Below, piece by piece: positions 56,301 to 64,000 of a stretch of DNA of 64,000 nt; position 1 is the first letter of the stretch; each line of letters starts with the position of its first letter. The translations under genes were made by a program, and so were the position numbers. Below the pieces are notes generated by a model that had not been told where the DNA came from, ran no database searches, and was given only the letters and a program-made list of their open reading frames with translations. This DNA comes from Clusia tigrina (taxonomy: Eukaryota; Arthropoda; Insecta; Diptera; Clusiidae), in contig OV050031.1 in NCBI GenBank assembly GCA_920105625.2, forward strand, positions 82,965,995 through 83,029,994, written 5' to 3'.

Positions 56301-57150
56301 ACGCTAACAGAGGCTGCGACGCCGACTGAGGCAGATAGGGGTAGATATAGGCATATAGAAGGCAGCAGACCACCAAACGACAGCGGCAGCGACTGAGACG
56401 CCTACAGGAACGCTGACAGAGGCTGCGACACCGACTGAGACAGATAGGGGTAGATATAGGCATAGAGAAGGCAACATGCCCTCAATCGCCAGCGGCAACG
56501 ACTGAGACGCTTACAGAGGCGCTGACAGAGGCTGCGAGGCCGACTGAGACGCCGACTGAGGCAGATAGGGGTGGATATAGGCATGGAGAAGGCAGAAGAC
56601 CCCTCAATCGACAGCGGCAGCGACTGAGACGCCTACAGAGACGGTTACAGAGGCTGCGACGCCGACTGAGGCATATAGGGGTAGATATAGGCAAAGAGAA
56701 GGTAGCAGACCCCCCCGTCGACAGCCCCAGCGACTGAGATGGCAACAGGCCCCCAATCGAGAGCGGCAACGACTGAGACGCCTACAGAGACGCTGACAGA
56801 GGCTGCGACGCCGACTGAGGGAGATAGGGGTAGATATAGGCATTGAGATGGCAGCAGACCCCCCATTCGACAGCGGCAGCGACTGACACGCCTACAGAGA
56901 CGCTAACAGAGGCTGCGACGCCGACTGAGGCGCCGACTGAGGCAGATAGGGGTAGATATAGGCATATAGAAGGCAGCAGACACCTCAATCGACAGCGGCA
57001 GCGACTCAGACTCCTTCAGTGACGCTGACAGAGGCGCCGACTGAGGCAGATAGGCATAGATATACGCATAGAGAAGGTAGCACACACCCCAATCGACAGC
57101 GGCAGCGACTGAGATGGCAACAGGCCCCCAATCGAGAGCGGCAACGACTG
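53352..57150. repeat. Third nested higher-order unit, partial
   Basis: This segment follows 49189 onwards at an offset of 4163, then 4158-4160 bp, through matched landmarks 54196/50033, 54609/50446, 55641/51483 and 56304/52146, to about 57150. The period of about 4.16 kb therefore continues beyond the right end of the 17.8-kb duplication, which suggests the nested unit is the more basic exchange unit. Confidence 0.78.
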
Positions 57151-57154
57151 AGAA

Positions 57155-58514
57155 GCCTACAGAGACGCTGACAGAAGCTGCGACGCCGACTGAGACGCCG
57201 ACTGAGGCAGATAGGGGTAGATATAGACATAGGGAAGGCAGCAGACTCCTCAATCGACAGCGGAAGTGACTGAGACTCCTTCAGAGACGCTGGCAGAGGC
57301 TGCGACCCCGACTAAGACGCCGACTGAGGCAGATATGGGTTGATATAGGCATAGAGAAGGTAGCAGACCCCCAAATGACAGCGGCAGCTACTGAGACGCC
57401 TACAGAAACGCTGACAGAGGCTGCGAAGCCCACTGAGTTAGATAGGGGTACATATAGGCATAGTGAAGGTAGCAGACCCCCAATCGACAGCGGCAGCGAC
57501 TGAGACGCCTTCAGAGATGCTGACAGAGGCTGCGACGTCTACTGAGACGCCGACTGAGGCAGATAAGGGTAGATATTGGCATAGAGAAGGCAGCAGACAT
57601 CCCAATCGACGGCGGCAGCGACTGAGACGCCTACAGAGACGCTTGCAGAGGCTGCGAAGCTGACTGAGGCAGATAGGGGAAGATATACGCATAGAGAAGG
57701 TAGCAGACCCCCCAATCGACAGCGGCAGCGACTGAGACTTCTACAGAAACGCTGACAGAGGCTGCGACGCCAACTGAGGCAGATAGGGGTGGATATAGGC
57801 ATAGGCAAGGCAACAGGCTCCCCATTCGACAGCGGCAACTACTGAGACGCCTACAGAGACACTGACAGAAGCTGCGACGCCGACTGAGACGCCGACTGAG
57901 GCAGATAGGGGTAGATATAGACATAGGCAAGGCAGCAGACTCCTCAATCGACAGCGGAAGTGACTGAGACTCCTTCAGAGACGCTGACAGAGGCTGCGAC
58001 CCCGACTAAGACGCCGACTGAGGCAGATATGGGTTGATATAGGCATAGAGAAGGTAGCAGACCCCCAATCGACAGCGGCAGCTACTGAGACGCCTACAGA
58101 AACGCTGACAGAGGCTGCGAAGCCCACTGAGCTAGATAGGGGTACATATAGGCATAGTGAAGGTAGCAGACCCCCAATCGACAGCGGCAGCGACTGAGAC
58201 GCCTTCAGAGATGCTGACAGAGGCTGCGACGCCTACTGAGACGCCGACTGAGGCAGATAAGGGTAGATATTGGCATAGAGAAGGCAGCAGACACCCCAAT
58301 CGACAGCGGCAGCGACTGAGACGCCTACAGAGACGCTTGCAGAGGCTGCGAAGCTGACTGAGGCAGATAGGGGAAGATATACGCATAGAGAAGGTAGCAG
58401 ACCCCCCAATCGACAGCGGCAGCGAATGAGACTTCTACAGAAACGCTGACAGAGGCTGCGACGCCAACTGAGGCAGATAGGGGTGGATATAGGCATAGGG
58501 AAGGCAACAGGCTC
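57155..58514. repeat. 694-bp tandem duplication near the right end of the array
   Basis: The segment starting at about 57155 repeats from 57849 at an offset of 694 bp (landmarks 57241/57935, 57463/58157), with scattered substitutions such as ATAGGGAAGG versus ATAGGCAAGG. The second copy ends near 58514. Six monomers make up the unit. Confidence 0.85.
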
Positions 58515-59518
58515 CCCAATCGACAGTGGCAGCGACTGAGACGCCTACAGAAACGCTGACAGAGGCTGCGACGCCGACTGAGGCAGATAGGGGTAGATAT
58601 ACGCATAGAGAAGGTAGCAGACCCCCAAATCGACAGCGGCAACGACTGAGAAGGCAACAGGCCCCCAATCGAGAGCAGCAACGACTGAGACGCCGACAGA
58701 GACGCTGACAGAGGCTGCGACGCCGACTGAGGGAGATAGGGGAAGATATACGCGTATAGAAGGCAGCAGACCACCAAACGACAGCGGCAGCGACTGAGAC
58801 GCCTACAGGAACGCTGACAGAGGCTGCGACACCGACTGAGACAGATAGGGGTAGATATAGGCATAGAGAAGGCAACATGCCCTCAATCGACAGCGGCAAC
58901 GACAAAGACGCCTACAGAGACGCCGACAGAGGCTGCGACGCCGACTGAGACGCCGACTGAGGCAGATAGGGGTAGATATAGGGATGGAGAAGGCAGCAGA
59001 CCCCCCAATCGACAGCGGCAGCGACTGAGACTCCTACAGAAACGCTGACAGAGGCTGCGACGCCGACTGAGACGCCGAGTGAGGCAGATAGGGGTAGATA
59101 TAGGCATAGAGAAGGCACCAGACCCCCAATCGAGAGCGGCAGCGACTGAGACGCCTACAGAGACGCTGTTGTGAGCTAAAATCAAGATGCCTGCGCGTAG
59201 TGTCTCACAGCATCGACTCCTAACAGATGCCACACATTCTGTGTGATTAGCATGTGCTAAAGTTACATAAGAAAGCACATATTTTTAGGGTGCGAGTATT
59301 TAGAATTAATATTACCTATGTAATACTTATTATGTAAACTTTTAGGGTGCTACAGTTTTGCAGTCGAGCCACCGAATGGCATTCAAAGTTAGAATGCACC
59401 ATCAACATTTCAGATTGGCGTAGGTCAGCTGGCTTGACCAACTGACACCAATTAACAGGTGCGAAACTGGAACACCAGAAAGGTCAGTTTTTGTATTGTA
59501 ATTATGAATTGTAAATAG

Positions 59519-59525
59519 TATATAA
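59519..59525 (+). promoter_or_regulatory. TATA box of the LTR promoter
   Basis: TATATAAG in an AT-rich context of U3, about 150 bp before the LTR end. Transcription would be expected to start some 25-30 bases downstream, near 59545-59555, which would mark the U3/R border. Confidence 0.75.
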
Positions 59526-59542
59526 GAGTTAGTATTCTAAGT

Positions 59543-59548
59543 AATAAA
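59543..59548 (+). promoter_or_regulatory. AATAAA polyadenylation signal in the LTR
   Basis: AATAAAGG lies 18 bases after the TATA box. It would act in the 3' LTR copy. It sits at or just before the predicted RNA start, so the signal may belong to U3 and R may be short. Confidence 0.65.
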
Positions 59549-59673
59549 GGTTTGTGATTTTAAAACTAAAAGTGTAATGTAGTGATTTTTACAAAGAGTG
59601 ATTTAGGCTTTTCAGATACACGCGCGCAGCAGAAGGACGTCCCCCGTCAAACAAGGACAATACCCCAACATTT

Positions 59674-59691
59674 TGGCGCAGCCGGTAGGAT
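59674..59691 (+). promoter_or_regulatory. Primer binding site, tRNA-Ser type
   Basis: TGGCGCAGCCGGTAGGAT begins three bases after the LTR. Its complement ends in GCGCCA and can be laid out as the 3' side of a tRNA: a T-stem part, an acceptor strand, a G discriminator and CCA. This fits a serine tRNA. It closely resembles the TGGCGCAGTCGG-type site of Drosophila 17.6 and 297, with one or two changes. Minus-strand DNA synthesis would start here. Confidence 0.88.
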
Positions 59692-59795
59692 CCAACGTCG
59701 AGTGCCAGGAAAGAAGCACTCCTACGCGGGAATCCACCAACAGGAAACCATCTGGATAACCATCCCAAAGGAGTTCAATGGAGGGTAAAAAAATG

Positions 59796-59801
59796 GTGAG
59801 T
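59796..59801 (+). promoter_or_regulatory. Candidate splice donor in the leader
   Basis: GTGAGT preceded by AAATG matches the eukaryotic 5' splice-site consensus well. It follows six codons opened by ATG 59778. Errantivirus-like insect elements splice from the leader to make a subgenomic env RNA, so this could serve an env outside the window. Alternatively, an acceptor at 60800-60801 (see findings) would place these codons in phase with gag. Confidence 0.5.
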
Positions 59802-60792
59802 ATGCTTATAGTAGGACATTCTAGTATCTAAGTGAATTTTGTCGACGATTCTTCGGTGGCCGTGTGGGCGCTTTTGCGCCGGTCATGCAGAAGAAGCAGC
59901 ATTGGGGCTGATTAGCCGCTGCGGTTAGGTGAAAATAAGTCGATTCAGAAGGAGAATTTTTACATACGGTCAGGTTGCATAGGGTTGTTTCACTGAAACC
60001 AGGTTCATTCTTTTTATAATAACCATTTATTTCAGCATTCTCGGGGAATGTGGAACGTGTCTGTTTATTCTTGGATTTTGCGTTATTGAATTGCGAACTT
60101 GTGTATACCGGTTGGTTTGGTTCGGAAAGAACGTGCCACGGTATAGGGTTCGTACGGTTATGATAGGGGATTTGTGTTTGTTTGTCGGTAGGGACATTTA
60201 TACGATTCAATTTATATTGTTTTGAAATCAAAATAAAGATTGATTTTAATATTGGGCATTTTGAGTTTAGGGTATTAGGTGAAGAGGTGCAGACAACACG
60301 TGTTGTTGCATCAAAGTTTTCGAAGTTCGGAAACTACGATTTGCGTAGCAATGTTGAAGAACACATTTAAATGCTATTATTATGTGGCGCATACGTTACG
60401 GGTTTATTTTTAAATATGGATTCAAATTTCCGGGAATGAATCAAGACACTTTTGCCTGTAAATACAATTTCGGTTTTTACAAATATATGGCCTTTTCCAT
60501 GGATTTTTGAAGTATTAAAGATGGTGAGAGGAAATCAAGGACTAGCTGTGAGGAAGTCAATGACCAATTTGCATTGATGGAAGGACTTAATGGACGCCGG
60601 TAGACAGCAGAACTTTGTGATGAAAAACAAGTATAGCAGAATATGTATATAGAATTTACGGTGGAATGTTTTTTTTGTATTTATCAATAAGTAAGATGGA
60701 ATAAAATATTGGGATAAGTTAATAACAAGTTTTAACAACTATTGGATTTTTATTTGTAATTGGGATACGCCATCTGTTCTGGCATTTGGGAT

Positions 60793-63144
60793 ATGACGAA
60801 GGAGGCGCAAGGATTACTGCTGAAGCAGGAGCAAATTGGCGAAACGATTGAAAAGCTGGTCCGTAACTTTAAGAAAGACGGCAGTTTACGTAAGGACAAC
60901 GTGTATTACCGCAAGCGAATAACACAGTTGCAAGATCTGGGGAGAGAGTTCAACAATAATCACGGACTGTTGTTGCCTCACGCAGTTGAGTACGGCAAGG
61001 GAAAATATTTTGCGGAAAATTACGCAGACTACGTAAATAGTCTGGTCAACGAATGGGCAGATACATTTAGTTCTGAATTAGAAGGACTAGGGCAACAAAC
61101 AGTGAGTTTGGTTTCGCCAGACGAGGAAGTAAGGAACAGATTGAAATCAATGCAGTCAGAGATGGAACTGTTTACTGGGAAAATAGTTGACCAGTTCGAA
61201 GCGAGTACGAGCAGGGAAGAAGCTCAGGAATTGTGGAAGCAGGCGAATGCCGGAGGAGCTGTGTCACCATTAGAAGTAGCGGATCAAGCCTTTACGGCAA
61301 TCCAAAGAAGAACAGAAGAAAAGTTATTCAGTTTTCATAAGCAAACAGAAGATTTGAGAGCACAAAAAGAGTATCTTGAGAAAAAGGTAAAGGAACTTTC
61401 TCAGAGATTGACGGAAACAGAGGAAGCAGCAACGCTGTTGGAAAAGGAGTGTGCGGAATTGAAAAAAGGACGGGCGACCAATAGGACCTCACTGAATAGG
61501 GAGAGATCAAAATCAGCATCGGCTGGCTTTACACAGACGGTATTGACATTGCCACCGGAAGTGCGCTGGCCGGAGTATCTAACGCCAGAAGGGATAAACC
61601 GAGTGGTAAAGCCCAGATTAATATTGAGTGAAGAGTGGGAAGCGGGATTTTTGTTTGGCGCATCTGAAATCGGTGTCAAGCCTTTTTCTCCAGGAAGTCC
61701 GATAACTAATAAAAATAAGGGATATCCGCCAAAGGAGCCAGAAGCAGTAACGGTACAGGAAAAGCCCAATACTGTGGACAATATTTCGCCTGCACGAACA
61801 AACGATCGAGGACTAATTAGTTTGAGTCCGTCATTGGTCAATTTCCTCTCAGATCCGGGAGAAGTGAATCTAAGAACCACCCACAGAGATAGCGCTCCAG
61901 TTTTACCGGTCATAAGTAAAACAAAAATACGCAAAATGGGTGTAGAGGAGATTTCAAAGACAGTGGCCAGGCTAGTACCTGTGTTTACTGGTGCAGCTTC
62001 AGAAGATTTACGGTCAGAAGTTAACAGATTCATTCAAGGTTGTGAGCTTGCAAAGCGAAGCATAAGCCCTGATGAGTTGCAGGACTTCTTTGACTGTGTT
62101 AAGCAAAGGTTATTTGGAGATGCGTACAACCTTGTGCTGCCAAAACAATTCATCAGTGTAAATGAACTTTACGGCCTTTTGAAGAAAACTTATCTTAAGG
62201 AGAGAACTCTGGAAGATATATCCCAGGAGATTAGAATCGGGAAACAACTGGCAGGGGAAGACATTCGCGCGTTTGCCAGGCGTTTGGAGTCACTTCGGAT
62301 GTTGGCCCAAGAAGTAGTCAAAAATAAGTACGATGGCGTGGGTGATACCGCGTTATTGTACGAAGTTGACAAGTCAGTGTTAACGACTTTCGTAGTGGGG
62401 CTCCGCAATTCCGCTCTTAAAATTCATATGCTGAATAGCAAAACAGGAAATCTGGAGGAATTGGTAGAAGAAGCTATTCGAGCGCAAGTCCTTGTGGAAC
62501 GGAGTACGGCCGGATTAGGGGAGATACATATGTTGGAAAATAGACAGGACAATTTAACGGCCGCTGTCATGGATAGAGAAGGAAATAATTTCGTCCCAAA
62601 CGTATATAGAGGAGCGTATAATCCCGGTATCTCCGACAGCAGAGCCGCGTATCAGAGAAATCCGCACAGGGGGGTTGTACAGAAGGCTCCCACATGTTCA
62701 TTCTGCCATATGCCAGGCCATACAAGGGATGAATGCATTATACGCAAGAATACGCCCTATTGTATGGAGTGCCAAACATATGGTCATGAGGCAAGTAGGC
62801 AGTGTCAATTAGACAATAAATGGGATCAAAGTAGAAGGCAGCCAGCTACGAGGCGCCCAGATCCAACCTTAAGGGACAACAGGGGTAGTGGTCCTCGAGT
62901 CGGCTCAACGGAAGGGATTAACCAAGGAAGAAATCCTTTCAGCACTGGGAATGGTCAACAGCGGCCAAACTGGGATACTAGAGGAGGACAAAGGTTAGGC
63001 AACACCCAACAGGGGTTGAAATGCTTCTCATGTGGTCGGATGGGACATCGAGCTGCGGAGTGCAGGGATAGGCAGTTCCAACAGAGGAACCAGGGAAACT
63101 CCAGCGGCCCAGTCGAGGCCAGTAGACTGGAAAGCCAAAAGTAA
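60793..63144 (+). CDS. gag: Gag polyprotein of the LTR retrotransposon
   Basis: Uninterrupted frame of 783 codons from the first in-frame ATG (60793) to TAA (63142-63144). The frame is open back to a stop at 60757, but only a TTG at 60760 precedes the ATG, and that is an unlikely eukaryotic start. Numbering from the ATG: residues 1-180 are charged and probably helical. About 185-230 looks like a coiled coil, with heptad-like Leu spacing around KEYLEKKVKELSQRLTET. About 235-385 is a low-complexity linker. About 390-600 resembles the helical capsid region of Ty3/Gypsy Gag. The C-terminal nucleocapsid part has three zinc knuckles at about 635, 657 and 744. The first and third are CX2CX4HX4C; the second reads CX2CX4HX5C. 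The product should form the particle shell and bind genomic RNA. It is longer than many insect Gypsy Gags, because of the N-terminal extension. Confidence 0.92.
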   Translation: MTKEAQGLLLKQEQIGETIEKLVRNFKKDGSLRKDNVYYRKRITQLQDLGREFNNNHGLLLPHAVEYGKGKYFAENYADYVNSLVNEWADTFSSELEGLGQQTVSLVSPDEEVRNRLKSMQSEMELFTGKIVDQFEASTSREEAQELWKQANAGGAVSPLEVADQAFTAIQRRTEEKLFSFHKQTEDLRAQKEYLEKKVKELSQRLTETEEAATLLEKECAELKKGRATNRTSLNRERSKSASAGFTQTVLTLPPEVRWPEYLTPEGINRVVKPRLILSEEWEAGFLFGASEIGVKPFSPGSPITNKNKGYPPKEPEAVTVQEKPNTVDNISPARTNDRGLISLSPSLVNFLSDPGEVNLRTTHRDSAPVLPVISKTKIRKMGVEEISKTVARLVPVFTGAASEDLRSEVNRFIQGCELAKRSISPDELQDFFDCVKQRLFGDAYNLVLPKQFISVNELYGLLKKTYLKERTLEDISQEIRIGKQLAGEDIRAFARRLESLRMLAQEVVKNKYDGVGDTALLYEVDKSVLTTFVVGLRNSALKIHMLNSKTGNLEELVEEAIRAQVLVERSTAGLGEIHMLENRQDNLTAAVMDREGNNFVPNVYRGAYNPGISDSRAAYQRNPHRGVVQKAPTCSFCHMPGHTRDECIIRKNTPYCMECQTYGHEASRQCQLDNKWDQSRRQPATRRPDPTLRDNRGSGPRVGSTEGINQGRNPFSTGNGQQRPNWDTRGGQRLGNTQQGLKCFSCGRMGHRAAECRDRQFQQRNQGNSSGPVEASRLESQK

Positions 63145-64000
63145 GGAAGTAACAGTTAGGCCGAAGGTACGTGGGACTGGTAATGTAGGAAGTACAGTCC
63201 AGGAGAAGGAGGAGCAAGAGGCTCTCCAGTATCACGAAGAGTTAGGGAGTGGATACACGTCCATATTGGGAACAAAAGGAGGTTGCTTCGCTATGAGCAG
63301 GATAGGTGATGCCTTCATCGAGATACCCTGCGAGGAGGCAGCGAGTGGAAAGCTAGTGCTATTAGTAGATTCAGGGGCGGACACTAGCCTCGTAAAATCT
63401 AGTGTTTTACGGAAGGGGCTAGACATTAATCGAATGGACTTAAGAACGCTTAACGGAGCGTTTGGAGGGTGCATTAGGACATTGGGGTCGCTCAGAATAG
63501 GGCACAGTGGAGTAAAGGGTATGAGTTTTAGAATGCACGCAGTGGAAGTCGATAGGAAAGGTATCCCGGCCGATGGGATAATTGGCCGCGATAATCTCTG
63601 GGGCCGCACCATACTGGATGCGCTGGAGAAGCAGTTATCATTCTATGATAACAATAAGCATAGAATCCTTACTTTTCCATTAATGTCATGGCAGGAAGGA
63701 ACCGCGAGTAAGGTTAGGAATAGTAGGGAGGTAGTAAATGCAAGGTCAACCAGAGTAGTTACTATGCATGTAAATACGAAACTTAGGACTGTTGTTTTGC
63801 ACAAGCAGCAGCTAGCGGAGGGCGTATATATGGGAGAAACCATAACGCACGTTGACAAGGGTGAGGTGTACGCTTGTGTACTCAACGCCTCAGAAAAGGA
63901 CTATCTGATGGATGAGGATTTTAGGCCCAAGTTCACTAGCTATGATAATTTTAAGGAACCGAATTATAGATCGGTGAATCAGATTAAGCAGGTAGATATA
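63020..64000 (+). CDS. pol: Pol polyprotein, N-terminal part with aspartic protease (partial)
   Basis: Frame open for 327 codons from just after a TGA at 63017-63019 to the window end; it continues outside. It overlaps the end of gag by 125 bases and lies in the +1 frame relative to gag, so expression needs a recoding event or another mechanism. The retropepsin core is clear: LLVDSGADTSLV with the catalytic Asp at codon 117 (63368), and IIGRDNLWG about 70 residues later, the usual second motif near the dimer interface. A linker follows, with EGVYMGETITHV, typical of the protease-to-RT spacer of insect Gypsy elements. The first ATG in frame is at 63293, but Pol is normally made as a Gag fusion. 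RT, RNase H and integrase are expected downstream. No stop interrupts the visible part. Confidence 0.9.
63064..63144 (+). promoter_or_regulatory. Gag-pol overlap where recoding must occur
   Basis: For a Gag-Pol fusion that keeps the third zinc knuckle, the shift has to happen between the end of that knuckle (about 63063) and the gag stop (63142). The frame change is +1 (equivalent to -2). No classic XXXYYYZ heptamer is placed to give it. The A-rich stretch CCAAAAGTAAGG directly at the gag stop is one possible site. The exact site is not determined. Confidence 0.45.

Larger units (their letters stand above)
19062..59166. repeat. Satellite array, right block (110/122-bp monomers)
   Basis: Same monomer family and orientation as the left block, continuing without interruption to the LTR. 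Diagnostic subtypes here include CAAAGATTCTGACAG, AAGGCAACAGGCCCCCAATC, GATAGCTGTGGATATAGG and GAACCCAGCAGACTCCCCC. Shortened units recur, such as the junction GACTGAGAAGGCAACAGG, which skips about 70 bp of a monomer (near 21271, 22080, 22716, 24365, 24990 and 28733), and CGCCTTCGCAGATAGG (near 21203, 22010, 38985 and 39793). No gene is supported. Confidence 0.97.
59167..59670 (+). repeat. 5' LTR, 504 bp
   Basis: The 5' end TGTTG sits at the junction with the satellite. The 3' end CAACA lies three bases before the PBS. The two ends are perfect 5-bp inverted repeats of the TG...CA kind used by integrases. U3 contains an 11-bp direct repeat (TTTTAGGGTGC at 59283-59293 and 59340-59350) and two short palindromes (59231-59245 and 59252-59280). 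A TATA box and an AATAAA signal lie toward its 3' side. The matching 3' LTR is not in the window. Confidence 0.9.
59671..60792 (+). other. Untranslated leader between LTR and gag
   Basis: About 1.1 kb without a convincing gene. After the PBS there is a short open frame starting at ATG 59778. The rest is AT-rich, with many stops and more than ten upstream ATGs, a difficult path for a scanning ribosome. A strong splice-donor match lies at 59796. A 136-codon antisense open frame (60231 to 59821, minus strand) shows no recognisable motif and is not called. Packaging signals are expected here but cannot be recognised by eye. Confidence 0.75.
59167..64000 (+). mobile_element. Ty3/Gypsy-class LTR retrotransposon, 5' part
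   Basis: In order: 5' LTR (59167-59670), 3-nt spacer, primer binding site (59674-59691), a long leader, gag with zinc knuckles, then pol with a retropepsin domain in a different frame. The left flank is satellite cut within a monomer after CAGAGACGC; the usual continuation TGACAGAGG is replaced by the LTR, so the element inserted into the array. RT, RNase H, integrase, any env and the 3' LTR would lie outside the window, so the target-site duplication cannot be tested here. Assignment to Ty3/Gypsy rests on the PBS type and on the gag and protease layout; RT is not visible. The region is clearly more AT-rich than the satellite. Confidence 0.93.

Noticed and set aside
1..59166. CRISPR array
   Set aside because: Units are 110-122 bp with no alternation of constant repeats and unique spacers, and the context is eukaryotic.
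1..59166. Ribosomal intergenic spacer or telomeric repeat
   Set aside because: No rRNA gene is adjacent and no short telomeric motif is present in tandem.
1..59166. Intramolecular G-quadruplex array
   Set aside because: Each monomer has only one long G-run per strand (GGGG on +, the complement of the C-run on -), about 110 bp apart, so four runs do not come close together.
59582..59788. 68-codon plus-strand frame across the LTR end and PBS
   Set aside because: It spans R/U5, the PBS and the leader start; cis-acting sequence explains it.
59821..60231. 136-codon minus-strand open frame in the leader
   Set aside because: No recognised motif, antisense to the element, in AT-rich sequence. It would need transcription or conservation evidence.
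60760..60792. TTG at 60760 as the start of gag
   Set aside because: A eukaryotic element would use ATG; the first one in frame is at 60793. The upstream codons merely reach back to the preceding stop.
61401..62033. 210-codon minus-strand open frame inside gag
   Set aside because: Antisense shadow of a clear gag reading frame.
63232..63612. 126-codon minus-strand open frame opposite the protease
   Set aside because: Antisense shadow of pol; the plus strand carries the retropepsin motifs.

Overview
The window looks like eukaryotic heterochromatin, most likely from an insect or another arthropod. It has two parts. About 59 kb is a tandem satellite array with higher-order structure. The last 4.8 kb is the 5' part of a Ty3/Gypsy-class LTR retrotransposon. 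I see no host single-copy gene, rRNA or tRNA. The insect suggestion rests on the tRNA-Ser-type primer binding site and on CpG being only mildly depleted in the satellite (hand-built consensus, observed/expected about 0.8). It is an inference, and I cannot name a species.

Satellite, 1-59166 (interrupted by 200 N at 18862-19061). The array consists of roughly 500 diverged monomers in one orientation. Two length classes dominate: about 110 bp (example 12370-12479) and about 122 bp (example 2064-2185). They differ by one copy of a 12-bp subrepeat, and much of the monomer looks built from degenerate copies of that 12-mer. Monomer subtypes recur in fixed order, giving higher-order repeats (HORs). 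Left of the gap the HOR periods are 4678 bp, 2261 bp and about 3.32 kb. Right of the gap there is a near-identical duplication with a period of about 17.8 kb (19062-36378 versus 36851-54159). Nested inside it are units of about 4.16-4.5 kb. A 694-bp tandem duplication lies near the right end. Long minus-strand open frames run through the array, but they follow from its base composition (the + strand is T-poor) and are not annotated as genes. One small inverted segment at 17320-17346 forms a perfect 27-bp hairpin arm with 17370-17396.

Retrotransposon, 59167-64000 (runs off the window). A 504-bp 5' LTR (TGTTG...CAACA) interrupts a satellite monomer. It carries a TATA box and an AATAAA signal. 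A 3-nt spacer and a tRNA-Ser-type PBS follow. Next come an AT-rich leader of about 1.1 kb with a strong splice-donor match, an uninterrupted gag (first ATG at 60793, 783 codons, three zinc knuckles), and the start of pol with a retropepsin domain. Pol lies in the +1 frame relative to gag and is open from 63020 to the window end. Gag should supply the capsid and nucleocapsid; pol should supply protease here and RT, RNase H and integrase beyond the window. The intact LTR signals and open frames suggest a fairly young insertion into an older array.
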